A stretch of DNA of 64,000 bases from Dactylorhiza incarnata (GCA_033032865.1 JAWHQI010000329.1:1550001-1614000), one strand, 5' to 3'. Shown: positions 1 through 11,508, numbered from the stretch's first letter. The notes: generated from the sequence alone by a model not told the origin. A program made the numbers and translations.

Positions 1-4
1 CAAG

Positions 5-1379
5 ATGTCTTATGGGGCGGGTTCTTCTCGGGCTGATAACCGGGTTCTCGCGGACGACGAACGCGAGGCGGCCTCGGTCCTAGACATCCTTGGCGAGTTT
101 TCGACGCCTCGCCTCCCGGGTTCCGCGAGAAAAAGGAAGCCTAAGAGAAAGAGGGCAGAACCCGAACAGCGTGAGAAGTCCTCTACCGATCCCGACTCTA
201 CGGCCCGGTGCGGTCTCCCACTCAAGAGGCCTACCGCTTCGCCGATCCCTGAAGAGCCCCACTCTGACGTTCCTCGCCGAGAGAATGAGGGCGGGGTCGA
301 AGTCACCACCGGTGGGACTGAGGACGCGAGAGTGCCTCCAGTCCTTACGACCGGCCTCCTGCTCCCTCCTGCTCCTACCGTCCTGACGTTGGGTAAGGCT
401 ACGGTTTTCTTCCGATTATATCTACCAGGTCTTGACTTCATGCTCCGTGCAATGCTCTCTACTCGCCCTCCTTCACAAGGGCAACCTGCTGCGGCGCCCT
501 CAACGGATTTAGCGACCGCGTCGTCTTCAATTTTGGGGCGGGCTGGTTCAACTCCGGCTCCTCCCTTGCAACAGCCCCTGTCTCAGTCTGGGATAGGTCA
601 GCCCGCCCGCCCAACCTCTGGAGGGAAGTCGCTGACGATGGGCCCCTTGCCGGGGAGGACTGGTGTGGTTCTTCGCCTATCCACCTCCACCGGGGGGTTG
701 CGGACAGATCCACCTCGGCTTCAGGGAGAGGACAACGCGTTGGAGGGTACTCGCCTCGCTTACCTCGTCTCTATTCTTCTTTCCGTCTTACCCTTCTCGC
801 CTGACTTCTCGTCTTCAGGCAGCCACGGGTCCCTCCCGTCTAGCCGTCTACCGTCTTCTGACTCGATTCCGGGGTCGGCGCCGCCAGCGGCGTCCACTCC
901 CTTGAGGGAGTTTCTCGCGGACCCCCCTGCCTTCAACGAGGAGTCATGGACTCGCCTGATGGCTGTCCTTCGGGCCCATGATTCCTTCTTGATGATTATG
1001 CCGCCGGCCGAGGTGAAGGCCCAATTGGTCAACCTTGGTGATCGCCTCGCCGAAGTGGAGGGACTTCACGACAACCTTGCAGGGTGAAGACGGGCTACTT
1101 GGCCGGATGAATGATGCGGAGGCGAGGTTATATGAGGTGGAGACTCGCCAGAAGGCTACTGATGACGATCTTCATCGCTTTGCTCAGGTGGCGGGCACCG
1201 TGGGGGAGGCCTCCCTTTTGGAGGAGCACATTAGGCGAGGCGAGGAACGTATCCGCCAAAGCGAAGGGATCCTGGAGAGGGCTCGCGAAGACTTGCGTGC
1301 GGCCCAAGGCATCGCCTGGAGAGCTCGCCACCCCCAATGTCCTCGCCGTCGGGGCCGCGGTCCGGTGCATCGTGGTTGA
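5..1379 (+). pseudogene. Antisense coiled-coil ORF in Tat 3' region, frameshifted
   Basis: I do not recognise a family. The first frame (5-1087) encodes a basic, Ser/Pro-rich protein with a Lys/Arg cluster near residues 42-50 that could act as a nuclear localisation signal. Its C-terminus enters a coiled coil (motif DRLAEVEGL). The coil continues one frame away from about 1085 to 1379 (motifs NDAEARLYEVETR and EEHIRRGEERIRQ), so a one-base frameshift or a missed splice lies near 1040-1090. The next plus-strand unit (1805-3663) also ends in a coiled coil with the words NRLAEAE, so the two may be related. The upstream part is outside the window. Confidence 0.5.
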
Positions 1380-1383
1380 GATC

Positions 1384-1694
1384 TTCAGGGATAGTCCCTG
1401 TTCTTTCTTTTGATTTTTTGAGAGCCTGCTCAGCAATCTAACTCGCGACCCACGGGTCCTTGTAATCCTCAGGCGTCCTTTTATGTCCCTTTACTTGTAC
1501 TCGCGCTGGGCGCCCCAAGAATGTTTATCATATATTTACATGTGTTCTTTTTTTGCTTGTATGGTGGCTTCCTTCGTTCGTTATTTTTCCTTTTTCGGAT
1601 GGGCATGTATTCTTTCTATATCTATTCGCTGCTTAGGGCCTACTCGCCACGCTAGGTGATCTGCTCGCGCGCGGTTAGGCCTGGGGGCAGGGTC
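1384..1694. other. Spacer between the two antisense units
   Basis: Non-coding and T-rich at its left end (about 1530-1620). It holds the upstream region of the 1805 gene. No other feature seen. Confidence 0.5.
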
Positions 1695-1703
1695 TATAAA
1701 TAG
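1695..1703 (+). promoter_or_regulatory. TATA box of the antisense gene
   Basis: A perfect plant TATA box, TATAAATAG, lies 102-110 bases before the ATG at 1805. That spacing fits a start site near 1725-1735 and a short 5' leader. It is on the strand opposite to the host retrotransposon. Confidence 0.65.
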
Positions 1704-1804
1704 AGGGTCCTCCTGCGCTGGTAGGTACGCTTCCCTACCCCTCCCCGACATCCTATCTCTGAACCTCCTCCACCGAATTCCCTTGCTCCTACTCGCGGCC
1801 CGCT

Positions 1805-3663
1805 ATGGGGAAAGAACCATCCGAGGAGGGGCGCTCCTTCTGCGTCCGCAATTTCAGGGCGCACAACTTTCCCAGCTCGCAGACCCTCGGCGAGGAGTTG
1901 GCGGATGTCGAAAAGCGTTACCTGCCTCCGGGCTACACCGCGAGGCGGCCAGGACCGGGCGAGTTTCTCAACTCGCTGTATAGTGGAGAGCTCGCCATTC
2001 CCTTGGCACACTTCCTGGTAGGATTGAGGCTGCCCCTATGGCCTGAGGTTCGTCAAGTCTTCCGGTATTTCGGGATGATCCCCGCGCAGGTCAACCCTAA
2101 CGCGATCAGCGTCCTGGTCGCTTATGCCTGCTACCTCCGCGGAGAGAAAATAGAGTTCAACCTCTCCACCTTCCGCAAAGTGATGACCATGAAGGCAACC
2201 AGCGACGGCACCTTATTTTTCACCAGCGTGTGCGTCAAGGTTGCCGAGACCTTCAATAAGGTCCACCATTGGACGGACAAATTCGTCCTGGTGCGAGGCG
2301 ACTACGTCAACATTCCCTTCGCCCCCATCCAGAAGACGGAGGCAGAGTACCGACCGCCTCGCCTGAGGGGGGACGCGCTCGAACTCTACCGTTTCCTGAA
2401 GGACAAGGTCTTGGACGTCGTTTTCCTGCGGCAGGGCGTGGATCGACTCGCCTTCGTTAATCCGGGAGCGGGTAAATCTTACTTGCCTCGCGATATTGGT
2501 TATCTGTTCCTGGTGGGGGTGGTTACTAACTGCCTCGTGTTTAAATGCAGGAGAGCGCACCGTCCCCCTCTTACCCCCTCATGACGCTTCTCGGCAACGG
2601 TCCAGTGAGCCTTCCAGGGAGGGGTCCCTCGCAGGGGTGGTGGTCACGGTGGACAGCGGGCCGGCCTCGCCGGTGGACAAGGGCAAGGGGCAGGTGGATC
2701 CCGAAATCGCCTCGGCGAGCGAGCCGAGGCCAAAAAGGCAGAAGACAGGGGGTTCTTCCTCCCGCCTTCCGGCGAGTCCCCCTCCCGACCCTTCCACTCA
2801 CCCGCATTACGGGCTGGGGATGCGGAGTAAGGACTCCCGGGGTGACCCCCTCATGATATGGGATCACGAGGCGAACTGGGTTTCCGTGAGTGCGCTCCTC
2901 CCCTCTTGGGAGGATTTCGAGGAGGTCGGCGATCAGGCGTTCAATCTGATCATTGGCTTGTACGGGCGAGATGACGCCGAGTTACTCGCAGAAGTTCCTA
3001 TCCGTGAGTTGGCCAACCTGAGTTGCCGCTCCGCCCTCCGGACAGCCGAGCTGATTCACCAGACAGCGCGGAGGGGGATTCAGTCGAACAGGCGGCTCCG
3101 CGACCTGGGCGCCGCCCACGTGGAGTTGGAGAAGAAGATGATTGAGAGGGATAGGGAGATAGCCGAGCTCCAGGACAAGGAGGTTCCCCCTCCCGAGGTA
3201 TTTAGCCCGCCTCGCCTCCGTCCTACTTGCTTAACTTGGGGTTAGCTAATGTCTCGTTTCTCAGGAGGCCGCGGTGGCGCTAGTGACGCGGATATCCGAA
3301 CTGGAGGAGCAACTCGTCGCTTCGCAGCGTCAGGTCGATTATCTCGGTAATCGCCTCGCCGAAGCCGAGTCTGAAATAGAGGAACTTCGCCACCCCAGCT
3401 GGGGGGAGTCGTCAAACGCGCCAACCCTCCTCCAATTTACCCCTGCTCAAATCGCCGAGACGCGCCGGAAGATGGCGATCGCGACCGCGGTGTTCGTGCG
3501 GGAGCGCCTCCGGCGCCGCTTCATGCTTACTGCTGATGAGGCCCAGGTTGATCTCGCCACCCTTCTTCCAGAGTTATACCGCGAGGCGGTGAATCCTGCT
3601 CCCACCGAGGCCCAAGATGAGAACTCCTCTAGCGGGTCAGAAGAAGAGGGTCCGGACGTCTAA
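1805..3663 (+). CDS. Intron-containing antisense protein of Tat element (Transposase_28-like)
   Basis: Three plus-strand exons, 1805-2471, 2551-3197 and 3265-3663, join in frame to about 570 residues. Intron 1 (2472-2550) has donor GTAAAT, branch site TACTAAC at 2524 and acceptor TGCAG. Intron 2 (3198-3264) has donor GTATTT and acceptor TCTCAG; a second in-phase donor GTTCCC lies at 3183. Exon 1 (motifs LPPGYTARRPGPGEF and YFGMIPAQVNPNAI) resembles the plant 'putative gypsy type transposon' domain (PF04195), often found antisense in Tat elements. Exon 2 has a basic patch (PRPKRQK). The end of exon 2 plus exon 3 form a coiled coil, and the tail is acidic. Function unknown. Confidence 0.7.
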
Positions 3664-3681
3664 CCCTTTTGGCTTTGTAAC

Positions 3682-3687
3682 AATAAA
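3682..3687 (+). terminator. Poly(A) signal AATAAA after the antisense gene
   Basis: AATAAA begins 19 bases after the TAA stop at 3661-3663 and is followed by T-rich sequence. With the TATA box at 1695 it frames a complete transcription unit. Confidence 0.55.
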
Positions 3688-3689
3688 CT

Positions 3690-4102
3690 TATCTTGGCGT
3701 GTTTATTTTGGGTGTACTCGCCCTTCTCCTCGTATTTGCCTTGATGCGTTTTGCTTTATTTTATTATGTGGTTATGTCGCTCATGCTTAGGATCAATTTT
3801 TACGCATACGCATTTTCTACTCGCCCTTAGGGTGTACTCGCGCGTGAATGTGACTCGCACAGGAGGGTTCTTTTGCAGATTCGGCGCCCAGGCCCCCCTT
3901 CCCTGGCCACTAATGCGAGGAGGCTGGCGGAAGACTCGCCGCTCTGGTTGCTCACGCGTTCGCACTGGGACTTCCTGCGAGGCGGTAAGATGGCGGCGGT
4001 GTCGGACTCGCCTCGGAGGGATGTTAATACCACTCGCCTCGCCCACCTGTTCATCCTCCCCTGAGGTGGTAACAAGGTTCTAGTACACTATAGGGTACGA
4101 CC
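3690..4102 (+). other. 3' flank with an exon-like segment
   Basis: Mostly non-coding. Bases 3879-3984 look like an exon: a strong acceptor (TTCTTTTGCAG) precedes them and a strong donor (GTAAGA) follows. The frame is open through 4064. It could be an alternative 3' exon of the antisense gene or a relic. CTCGCC and CTCGCG words recur here, as in the coding units to the left. Confidence 0.35.
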
Positions 4103-5473
4103 CTCACTCGAGGGGGCAAGTAGTCAGCCTGTAGGGGAGGAGCCTAGTGCTACGGCTTGGTCTACGGTGACAACACATCCCGACGACTTAGAACTCACTC
4201 GAGGGGGCAAGTAGCCAGCCTGCATGGGAGGAGCCCAGTGCTACGGCCTGGTCTACGGCAAGAACACATCTCGAGGACTTAGAACTCACTCGAGGGGGCA
4301 AGTAGCCAGCCTGCAGGGGAGGAGCCCAGTGCTACGGCCTGGTCTACAGCAACAACACATCTCGAGGACTTAGAACACACTCGAGCTGGCAAGTAGCCAG
4401 CCTGCAGGGGAGGAGCCCAGTGCTACGGCCTGGTCTACGGCAACAACACATCTCGAGGACTTAGAACTCACTCGAGGGGGCAAGTAGCCAGCCTGCAGGG
4501 GAGGAGCCCAGTGCTACGACCTGGTCTACGGCAACAACACATCTCGAGGACTTAGAACTCACTCGAGGGGGCAAGTAGCCGGCCTGCAGGGGAGGAGCCC
4601 AGTGCTACGGCCTGGTCTAGGGCAACAACACATCTCAGGGACTTAGAACTCACTCGAGGGGGCAAGTAGCCGGCCTGCAGGGGAGGAGCTCAGTGCTACG
4701 GCCTGGTCTACGGCAACAACACATCTCGAGGACTTAGAACTCACTCGAGGGGGCAAGTAGCCAGCCTGCAGGGGAGGAGCCCAGTGCTACGGCCTGGTCT
4801 ACGGCAATAACACATCTCGAGGACTTAGAACTCACTCGAGGGGGCAAGTAGCCAGCCTGCAGGGGAGGAGCCCAGTGCTACGGCCTGATCTACGGCAACA
4901 ACACATCTCGAGGACTTAGAACTCACTCGAGGGGGCAAGTAGTCGGCCTGCAGGGGAGGAGCCCAGTGCTACGGCCTGGTCTACGACAACAACACATCTC
5001 GAGGACTTAGAACTCACTCGAGGGGGCAAGTAGCCAGCCTGCAGGGGAGGAGCCCAGTGCTACATCCTGGTCTACGGCAACAACACATCTCGAGGACTTA
5101 GAACTCACTCGAGGGGGCAAGTAGCCAGCCTGCAGGGGAGGAGCCCAGTGCTACGACCTGATCTACGACAACAACACATCTCGAGTACTTAGAACTCACT
5201 CGAGGGGGCAAGTAGTCGGCCTGCAGGGGAGGAGCCCAGTGCTACGGCCTGGTCTACGGCAACAACACATCTCGAGGACTTAGAACTCACTCGAGGGGGC
5301 AAGTAGCCAGCCTGCAGGGGAGGAGCCCAGTGCTACGGCCTGGTCTACGACAACAACACATCTCGAGGACTTAGAACTCACTCGAGGGGGCAAGTAGCCG
5401 GCCCGCAGGGGAGGAGCCCAGTGCTACGGCCTGGTCTACGGCAACAACACATCTCGAGGACTTAGAACTCACT
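4103..5473. repeat. 91-bp tandem array, about 15 copies
   Basis: The unit starts at ACTCACTCGAGGGGGCAAGT and recurs every 91 bases (near 4195, 4286, 4377 and so on to 5378). Copies differ by only a few bases. The array ends sharply at a partial copy near 5473. It sits between the end of pol (5575) and the antisense gene, that is, in the element's 3' untranslated region. Tat-lineage elements are known for hypervariable 3' UTR arrays that can seed satellite DNA. Confidence 0.95.
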
Positions 5474-5574
5474 GCTCGATGTCTGTCTTCTAGGTGATGA
5501 GACGTTATAAGTTTGCCATGGAATGCGTTATTATTTTTAAGCATAACAAGGATCGACTAAGTATTACATTAATG

Positions 5575-8500
5575 CTAGGAGTAGAAACGCTTCAAGTCGT
5601 CTCCACTCCAAGTGTTTCCTAAGAGTTCTCCATCAACGTTCTGCAGGCAGTACCCGCCGGTTCTCAACACCTCTAACACAATGTAGGGGCCTTCCCAATT
5701 GGGATGAAGTTTGCCCACCGCGGCGGATCTTCCTGCGGCGTCCACCTTCTTGAGAACCAGGTCTCCTTTGGTGAACTGCTTGACTCGGACCTGCTTGTCA
5801 AAGTGCTTTGCCATCCTTCGCTTGATCTCTTCTTGTCGGATCGTGGCCTGGTCGCGAAGTTCCTCCACGAAATCTAAGGCGAGTCGCTGCGCCCCTTCGT
5901 TCTCGAGTCTCCACCCTTCATCCCCGCCTTCTGCCGCTACCACCCTGGGACTCCGGACTTCGAACTCTATCGGGATGAGAGCCTCCGAGCCGTGCGATAG
6001 CTTGAATGGTGTTTCGCCGGTTGCCGTGGTGGGGGTGGTTCTCAGGGCCTAGAGGACCGAGGGGAGCTGCTCCACCCAATTTCCCTTCAGGTTTTCTACC
6101 TTCTTCTTGAGCAGGTTGAGGATGATTTTGTTGGCTGCTTCAACTTGGCCGTTGCTTCGCGGGTGATGAACTGAAGCGAAGCGGAGATCGATGCCAAGTT
6201 GACTACAGAAATCGGTGAGCTCAAGGCTTGCGAATTGCGGGCCGTTATCGGTGACGATGGCGAGGGGTAGGCCATGTCTACACACGATCTCCCCCCAAAT
6301 GAAGTTCTTCACTACCAGGGAGGTTGTTTTTGCCAGGGCCTTCACCTCCATCCACTTGGAGAAATAATCGATCATCACCAGGAGGTATCTCCTTTGCCCG
6401 CTTGCTGGGGGGAATGGTCCTACCAGATCCATCCCCCAAATGGCAAAGGGCCAGGGGGTGGTGATTGACCGGAGACGTTGGGCTGGCTGTAACTGGAGCG
6501 GGGCGTAGAGTTGGCACTTTGAGCATCTCTTTGCGAACTCTTCGACGTCTTTCCGGATGGTGGGCCAAAAGTATCCCGCTCGGAGTACTCTCTTCTCCAG
6601 GGTTCGGCTTCCCGAATGACTGCCGCACTCGCCTGCGTGAACCTCCTCCAAGACCCAGGAGGCCTCCTCTTCGGACAGGCACCTGGCTAGGGGACCGGAT
6701 AGAGTCTTCCTGTAGAGCACCCCGTCAGTTAGTAAATAATAGGCGGACTTGTACCTGAACCGTCTCTTATCTTGAACCTCCGCGGGCAAGCATCCTGTGG
6801 TCAAGAAGGTGACCAGGGGATCCATCCACGAAGCAGGTCGGTCGATGTTCATCACCTCTCCTTCCTCGATCGAAGGCCGAAATAACTCGGTGATTGCTTC
6901 CCCGACCAGGGGGCCATATTTGGCCAGCCGGTCCGCTCGGGCGTTCTCCTCCCTTGGCACGTGTTGTATGGAGAATGACTTGAAGACGCCCACCAAGTCT
7001 TTGACTTTTACCAGGTAGCGTTGCAGTACCGGCTCTTTTGCTTCAAACTCTCCTCGGATATGGGAGGTGACCACCAGTGAGTCGGAGTGGACTTTGATGT
7101 CATGGATTCCCAACTCCCAGGCTAGGCGTAGCCCCGCGATTACGGCCTCATATTCTGCCTGATTGTTGGTAACTGGGAAGCGAATGCTGACGGCCTGCTC
7201 AATTCTGGTGCCCTGTGGGCTGATCAGGATGATGCCTCCTCCACATGAGTTCCTCCCCGACGCTCCATCCACGAACAGTTCCCACGCCACCTGCTGGGGT
7301 ATCTCCTCCTTGCCTACTTCTGTGGTATAGTCGACTAGGAAGTCTGCCACTGCTTGGGCCTTCATGGCTAGTCGGGGCACGTAGGTGACGTCGAACTCGC
7401 TAAGTTCTACTGACCACTTCGCCATCCTGCCAGAATGCTCTACTCCTTCTAGGGCATTGCGGAGAGGGTGGTCGGTGACTACCTTGATCGGGTGGGCCTG
7501 GAAGTAAGGTCGGAGTCTCCGCGCCGATACAATCAAGGCAAACGCCAATTTTTCCAGGATGGGGTACCGCAGTTCTGCCTTCCGCAGGACCCGACTTACG
7601 TAGTAAATGGGGAGTTGGCGCTTCCCCTCCTCGCGGACCAGGACCGAGCTTACCGCTTCCGACCCCACCCCTATGTATAGGAAGAGGTATTCTCCCTCTC
7701 TAGGCCCTTGTAACAGGGGTACCTGGGCCAACTGGAGTTTTAGGCTTTCGAAGGCTCCCTGACACTCTGCCGACCACTCGAACTTTTTATTGTCTCGGAG
7801 GGTTTTGAAGAAAGGTGAGCATTTCTCTCCTGCCCTGGAGAGGAACCTGCTCAGCCCGGCTAGGCGACCTGTCAGGTGCTGAACTTCCTTGACGTTCCTG
7901 GGTGCTTCCATCTCCATGATCGCCTTCACCATGTCCGGGTTCGGTTCTACTCCAGTCGGAGTCAAGAGGTGTCCCAAGAATTTCCCCTTTCCAGCCCCAA
8001 ACACGCACTTGGCCGGATTTAGTCTCATCTTATACTTTCGCAGCGTGGCGAAGGTCTCCTCCAAGTCATGGAGGTGCTCCCCGACGCTCTTGCTTTTTAC
8101 CATGAGATCGTCGACGTATACTTCCAAGTTTCGCCCCTTCTGCTCTTTGAACACCCTGTCCATCATGCGCTGATAGGTTGCTCCTGCGTTTTTAAGCCCG
8201 AATGGCATCATTTTATAACAATAGCATCCGTCGTTGGTAATGAAGGATACGTGCTTCACGTCGGGTGGATGCATGCGGATTTGATGGTAACCAGAAAAAG
8301 CATCTAAAAAACTCATGACAGGGAATCCGACGGCCGAGTCTACTAGCTCGTCGATTCTAGGCAAAGGGTAACAATCCTTGGGGCAAGCTTTATTAAGGAT
8401 AGAAAAATTGATACACATGCGCCACTTCCCCTCTCCCTTCCTCACCATTACAACATTGGAGACCCAGCCTGGGTACTGGATCTCCGACACAAACCCTGCT

Positions 8501-8925
8501 TCCAGCAGCTTCTTGACCTCCTCCCTGATGGGCTCGGCCAGGGTGGTGGCGGTTGCTCTCTTCTTCTGTTGGATGGGGTGGACTCCTTTATCCAAGTTGA
8601 GATGATGGCAGGCGACGTTTGCATCGACGCCTGGCATATCGGCTGCGCTCCACGCAAAGATGTCCGCGTTCCTCTGGATGCAGGACATGATCTTCTCCTT
8701 GTCTTCCTCTTCCAGCTCCCTGCTGATCTTCACCTTTCCCGGCCTCCCGCCTTCAGCTAGGATCTCCTTCTCCTCCATTTCTTCGGCTGCCTCCAGCCTT
8801 GCCGTCTCCTCTGCTTCTTCGGCCGCATCCTGCCTCGCCATCTCCTCCATCACCAGGTCCACCGCCTCGGCCTCCTCCTTCCAGCTGATCATGTTGACAG
8901 CGTTAAGATAACACTGCTTTGCCAC
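5575..8925 (-). pseudogene. Tat pol: RT, RNase H, second RNase H, integrase (one stop)
   Basis: One frame of about 1,117 codons, broken only by a TAG at 6049-6051 where relatives have Trp. Order: an RT with active site VYVDDLMVKS; a gypsy RNase H with a changed first motif (LYIGVG lacks the usual Asp); a second, plant-type RNase H starting ELFVDGASG with the NNQAEYEA motif; and an integrase with an H-H-C-C zinc-binding region (GSHSGSRTLEKR to CSKCQ) and catalytic residues in WGMDLVGPF, IVTDNGPQF and NGQVEAANK. The C-terminal integrase part (5575-5943) has the usual KGDLVLKK motif and no chromodomain. It is in the same frame as gag-protease, with TGA at 8938-8940 between them. Confidence 0.9.
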
Positions 8926-8937
8926 CTTAGGATCGCT

Positions 8938-10920
8938 TCAGATCCGGATCTGCACACCTCCTTGGTTATACTTAAGACACTGGTGGTAGGAGGAGGGCAC
9001 ACACTTGTAGGCGCTGATGAGCGGCATGCCGAAGATGGCATTGTAACTGCTGGGGGCGTCTACGATGACGAACCTGCAGCACTTGGTGGTTCCTCCCAGC
9101 GTCACCACCAACTCCACACCTCCCTCTACTTCCTTTCTTTCTCCCGCAAATCCAAAGAGCGGCCCTTCCGTCGAGGTAACCCTCTTCTCTTCCACCTTCA
9201 TGGCATCAAACGCTTTCTTGAACACGACATTGACGGAGCTCCCGTTATCCACCAGGATGTGAGAGACTGTATAGTTTTCTATCGCGGCCTTGATCAACAC
9301 AGCATCGCAGAAAGGGTTTTCGTTCCCCAACATGTCTTCCTCTGAGAAAGTGATCTCTCCTGACGGTGGCGGAATCTGGGAGGTAGAGGCCACGCTCTTC
9401 CGATACACGGCGTTGAGGCTCCCCTTCCGGGTCGCCTCCAACCCTGCTCCTCCGTGGATGACCCCTATCCCCCCATGGGCTCCCAGATCCCCCCTATCCT
9501 CACACCTCCTTGGGGCGGGGGATCCTCCCCCTTCGATCCTCAACATGTCTCCTTCTCGCCTCTCATGCCCTTCCTGGGCTCCTCCAGCTCCCCTCCTCAA
9601 CTCCAAGAACTCAGGGCACGTGGCCGTCGCGTGGCCCTCCAACTGATGGAAGTCGCAGTAGGGCATAGCCCGACGCTCTTCTCCACCTCGAGGCTGTCGC
9701 GGCCTTCCTCCTCTTCCTCTTCCTCGTCCTCTCCTGATCACATTAGCTTCTCTGGGCGGTGTTTGGTTTTGCCTCCACTGACCTTGCCTCCGCTCGGGGG
9801 AGTGACAACGGTCTCGTCGCTCCGGGGAATACCTCCCTCCCGGTCTCCCTTGGTATCCTCCTCCAGCAGGTCTCCAGGCCGGCCGGCCGGGCGGAGCCTG
9901 GAACCTCCTCTCCTGATCTCGCTGATCCCGGTTCTCCCGGGACCCTCCCTCTTCTCGCCTCCTCGGCTCACTCCTCTTCTTGGACTCGCGTCGGCCGCTC
10001 CCCTCTCCTTCTTTCTCCCCTCCCTCCAATATGGCTAACTTGGCTACGAACTCTAGGCTGGTTGCCTCCCCCGCGATCTGCCTTCCGGCCCGATCGACTA
10101 AGTTCTCGAACGATAGGGGGGGATTGCGAGTGATCTCCATCTTGAAAAACCCTGGCTGCAACCCCAGCTTGAATGCCAAGATCAGGGTATGTCCAGGGAC
10201 CTCTTGGACCAGGAGGATCTCCTCCTGAAAGCGATCCAAATACGACCCGAGCTTCTCCTGGGGTCTCTGCTTGACAAGGAAAAGATCTTCTGAACCCTTC
10301 CTCCTCTTCTTGGATGTGGAGAAGCGGAGCAAATAACTTCTGCGCAGGTCATCGAACCCGTAGACGCTTCCCGCCGGTAACTGGTGGAACCAATCTCTGG
10401 CTTTTTCCTGGAAGGTTATGGCGAACAACCGACATTTGAAGGGATCCGTCATCGGCTTGATGGAGACCATATCTTCAAACCACTGCAGATGCTTGACGGG
10501 ATCTTCTTTCCCGGAGTAGAAACTCATGGCGGGCTCCGTGAATCCTGCAGGAATGGGAGCGGACAGCACCAACTCGCAGAACGGACTACGCAGGGCGAGC
10601 TGGCGGATGGGACGAACTTGGTCGTACTCGCCCTCTGACTGGCGAGTCTCCGTCGGGCTGGCAAAGAGCACTCGCGCGCGGAGCGGCTGGTCTTCCTCCC
10701 CTAGGAGCGCTTCCTTGCCGAGGCGCTGACTAGGACCTGCCTCCGTGGGCGAGGCGACTGCGACAGAGGGGGATACTCCCACCTCGACACGAGGTGTGAG
10801 TAACCTCCGTATGGTATCCTCCATCGCCTTCATTCCCTGCTCGAAGACACTCTTGGTCACGAACTCGCCCGAAGGCGGCGAGTTCTCCTGGCCGGTTCTC
10901 AGCTCGTCACGTTCAGTCAT
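8938..10920 (-). CDS. Tat gag-protease polyprotein
   Basis: Open frame of 660 codons from the ATG at 10920, only about 60 bases inside the LTR, so there is no extra ORF1 as in Ogre elements. The capsid-like region lies around residues 120-300 (FYSGKEDPVKHLQWFEDM, ARDWFHQLPAGS). A long Arg/Gly/Glu-rich stretch follows (about 310-420), then a Tat-type zinc knuckle (YCDFHQLEGHATATC). The aspartic protease near the end has active-site triplet DNG (ILVDNGSSVNVVF) instead of DSG or DTG. The frame ends at TGA just before the RT region, in phase with pol, so either that stop is a mutation or pol is made by readthrough. Confidence 0.88.
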   Translation of the reverse strand: MTERDELRTGQENSPPSGEFVTKSVFEQGMKAMEDTIRRLLTPRVEVGVSPSVAVASPTEAGPSQRLGKEALLGEEDQPLRARVLFASPTETRQSEGEYDQVRPIRQLALRSPFCELVLSAPIPAGFTEPAMSFYSGKEDPVKHLQWFEDMVSIKPMTDPFKCRLFAITFQEKARDWFHQLPAGSVYGFDDLRRSYLLRFSTSKKRRKGSEDLFLVKQRPQEKLGSYLDRFQEEILLVQEVPGHTLILAFKLGLQPGFFKMEITRNPPLSFENLVDRAGRQIAGEATSLEFVAKLAILEGGEKEGEGSGRRESKKRSEPRRREEGGSRENRDQRDQERRFQAPPGRPAWRPAGGGYQGRPGGRYSPERRDRCHSPERRQGQWRQNQTPPREANVIRRGRGRGRGGRPRQPRGGEERRAMPYCDFHQLEGHATATCPEFLELRRGAGGAQEGHERREGDMLRIEGGGSPAPRRCEDRGDLGAHGGIGVIHGGAGLEATRKGSLNAVYRKSVASTSQIPPPSGEITFSEEDMLGNENPFCDAVLIKAAIENYTVSHILVDNGSSVNVVFKKAFDAMKVEEKRVTSTEGPLFGFAGERKEVEGGVELVVTLGGTTKCCRFVIVDAPSSYNAIFGMPLISAYKCVPSSYHQCLKYNQGGVQIRI

Positions 10921-10960
10921 GGGATCGTCAGATGAGATTTTCTTCTCTCGCTACAGTCCA

Positions 10961-10978
10961 CGCTCACCGCACCAAAAA
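10961..10978 (-). other. Primer-binding-like site of the Tat element
   Basis: Directly inside the LTR the minus strand reads TTTTTGGTGCGGTGAGCG. The TGG start after a short T spacer fits a tRNA 3' CCA end. I cannot name the tRNA with confidence. Confidence 0.55.
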
Positions 10979-11282
10979 TGTTGGAACCCGGATACCGGTC
11001 CAACTTGTTCGAGACTGGGGGAGTAGCTTGAGTTACTTCTCTCTTCGTCGGATCCCTAGAACTAAGTATTCCGAGCTAAGAACTGACCCTCACAGGTTGG
11101 TAGGTAGCTCCCTAAGAATGACCCACTGGCTGCAGCGAGGAGGTCCCGCCACTAACCCGGAAATCTAACTTGATTTCCCCTCCCAAAAACCAGAGGCTGA
11201 GCCTGTCTCAGACAGCACAAGGAAGAGAGCACAGGCTCTCTCAAGGGGGGTGGATCTGTGCTGATCTGAGACATAATGGGCC

Positions 11283-11291
11283 CTATTTATA
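11283..11291 (-). promoter_or_regulatory. TATA box in the Tat LTR
   Basis: The minus strand reads TATAAATAG in a GC-rich setting about 310 bases before the inner LTR end, a fitting place for the retrotransposon's own promoter. Confidence 0.6.
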
Positions 11292-11508
11292 GGCAAACAC
11301 TTATGAGGGTAAAATGGTCTGGATGGCCTGCGGATAGCGTAGTTCCGCTTTACGTTTCCGCTAAACGCACCCAAGTTGGTCTGCTGATAGCCGGGCTCCG
11401 CTGTTCTAAGGAGCTATGGGCAGACCACTAAGGGCATCCAGGGAACTTTATCTCAAAAGATCTTCCTGGGCGAATTCTCCCGACCTGGTCTCGCCTGAAA
11501 ACGGGTCC

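Noticed and set aside
9454..10038. Ser/Pro-rich plus-strand ORF opposite Tat gag
   Set aside because: It is the complement of the Arg/Gly/Glu-rich gag linker; no TATA box, introns or domain.
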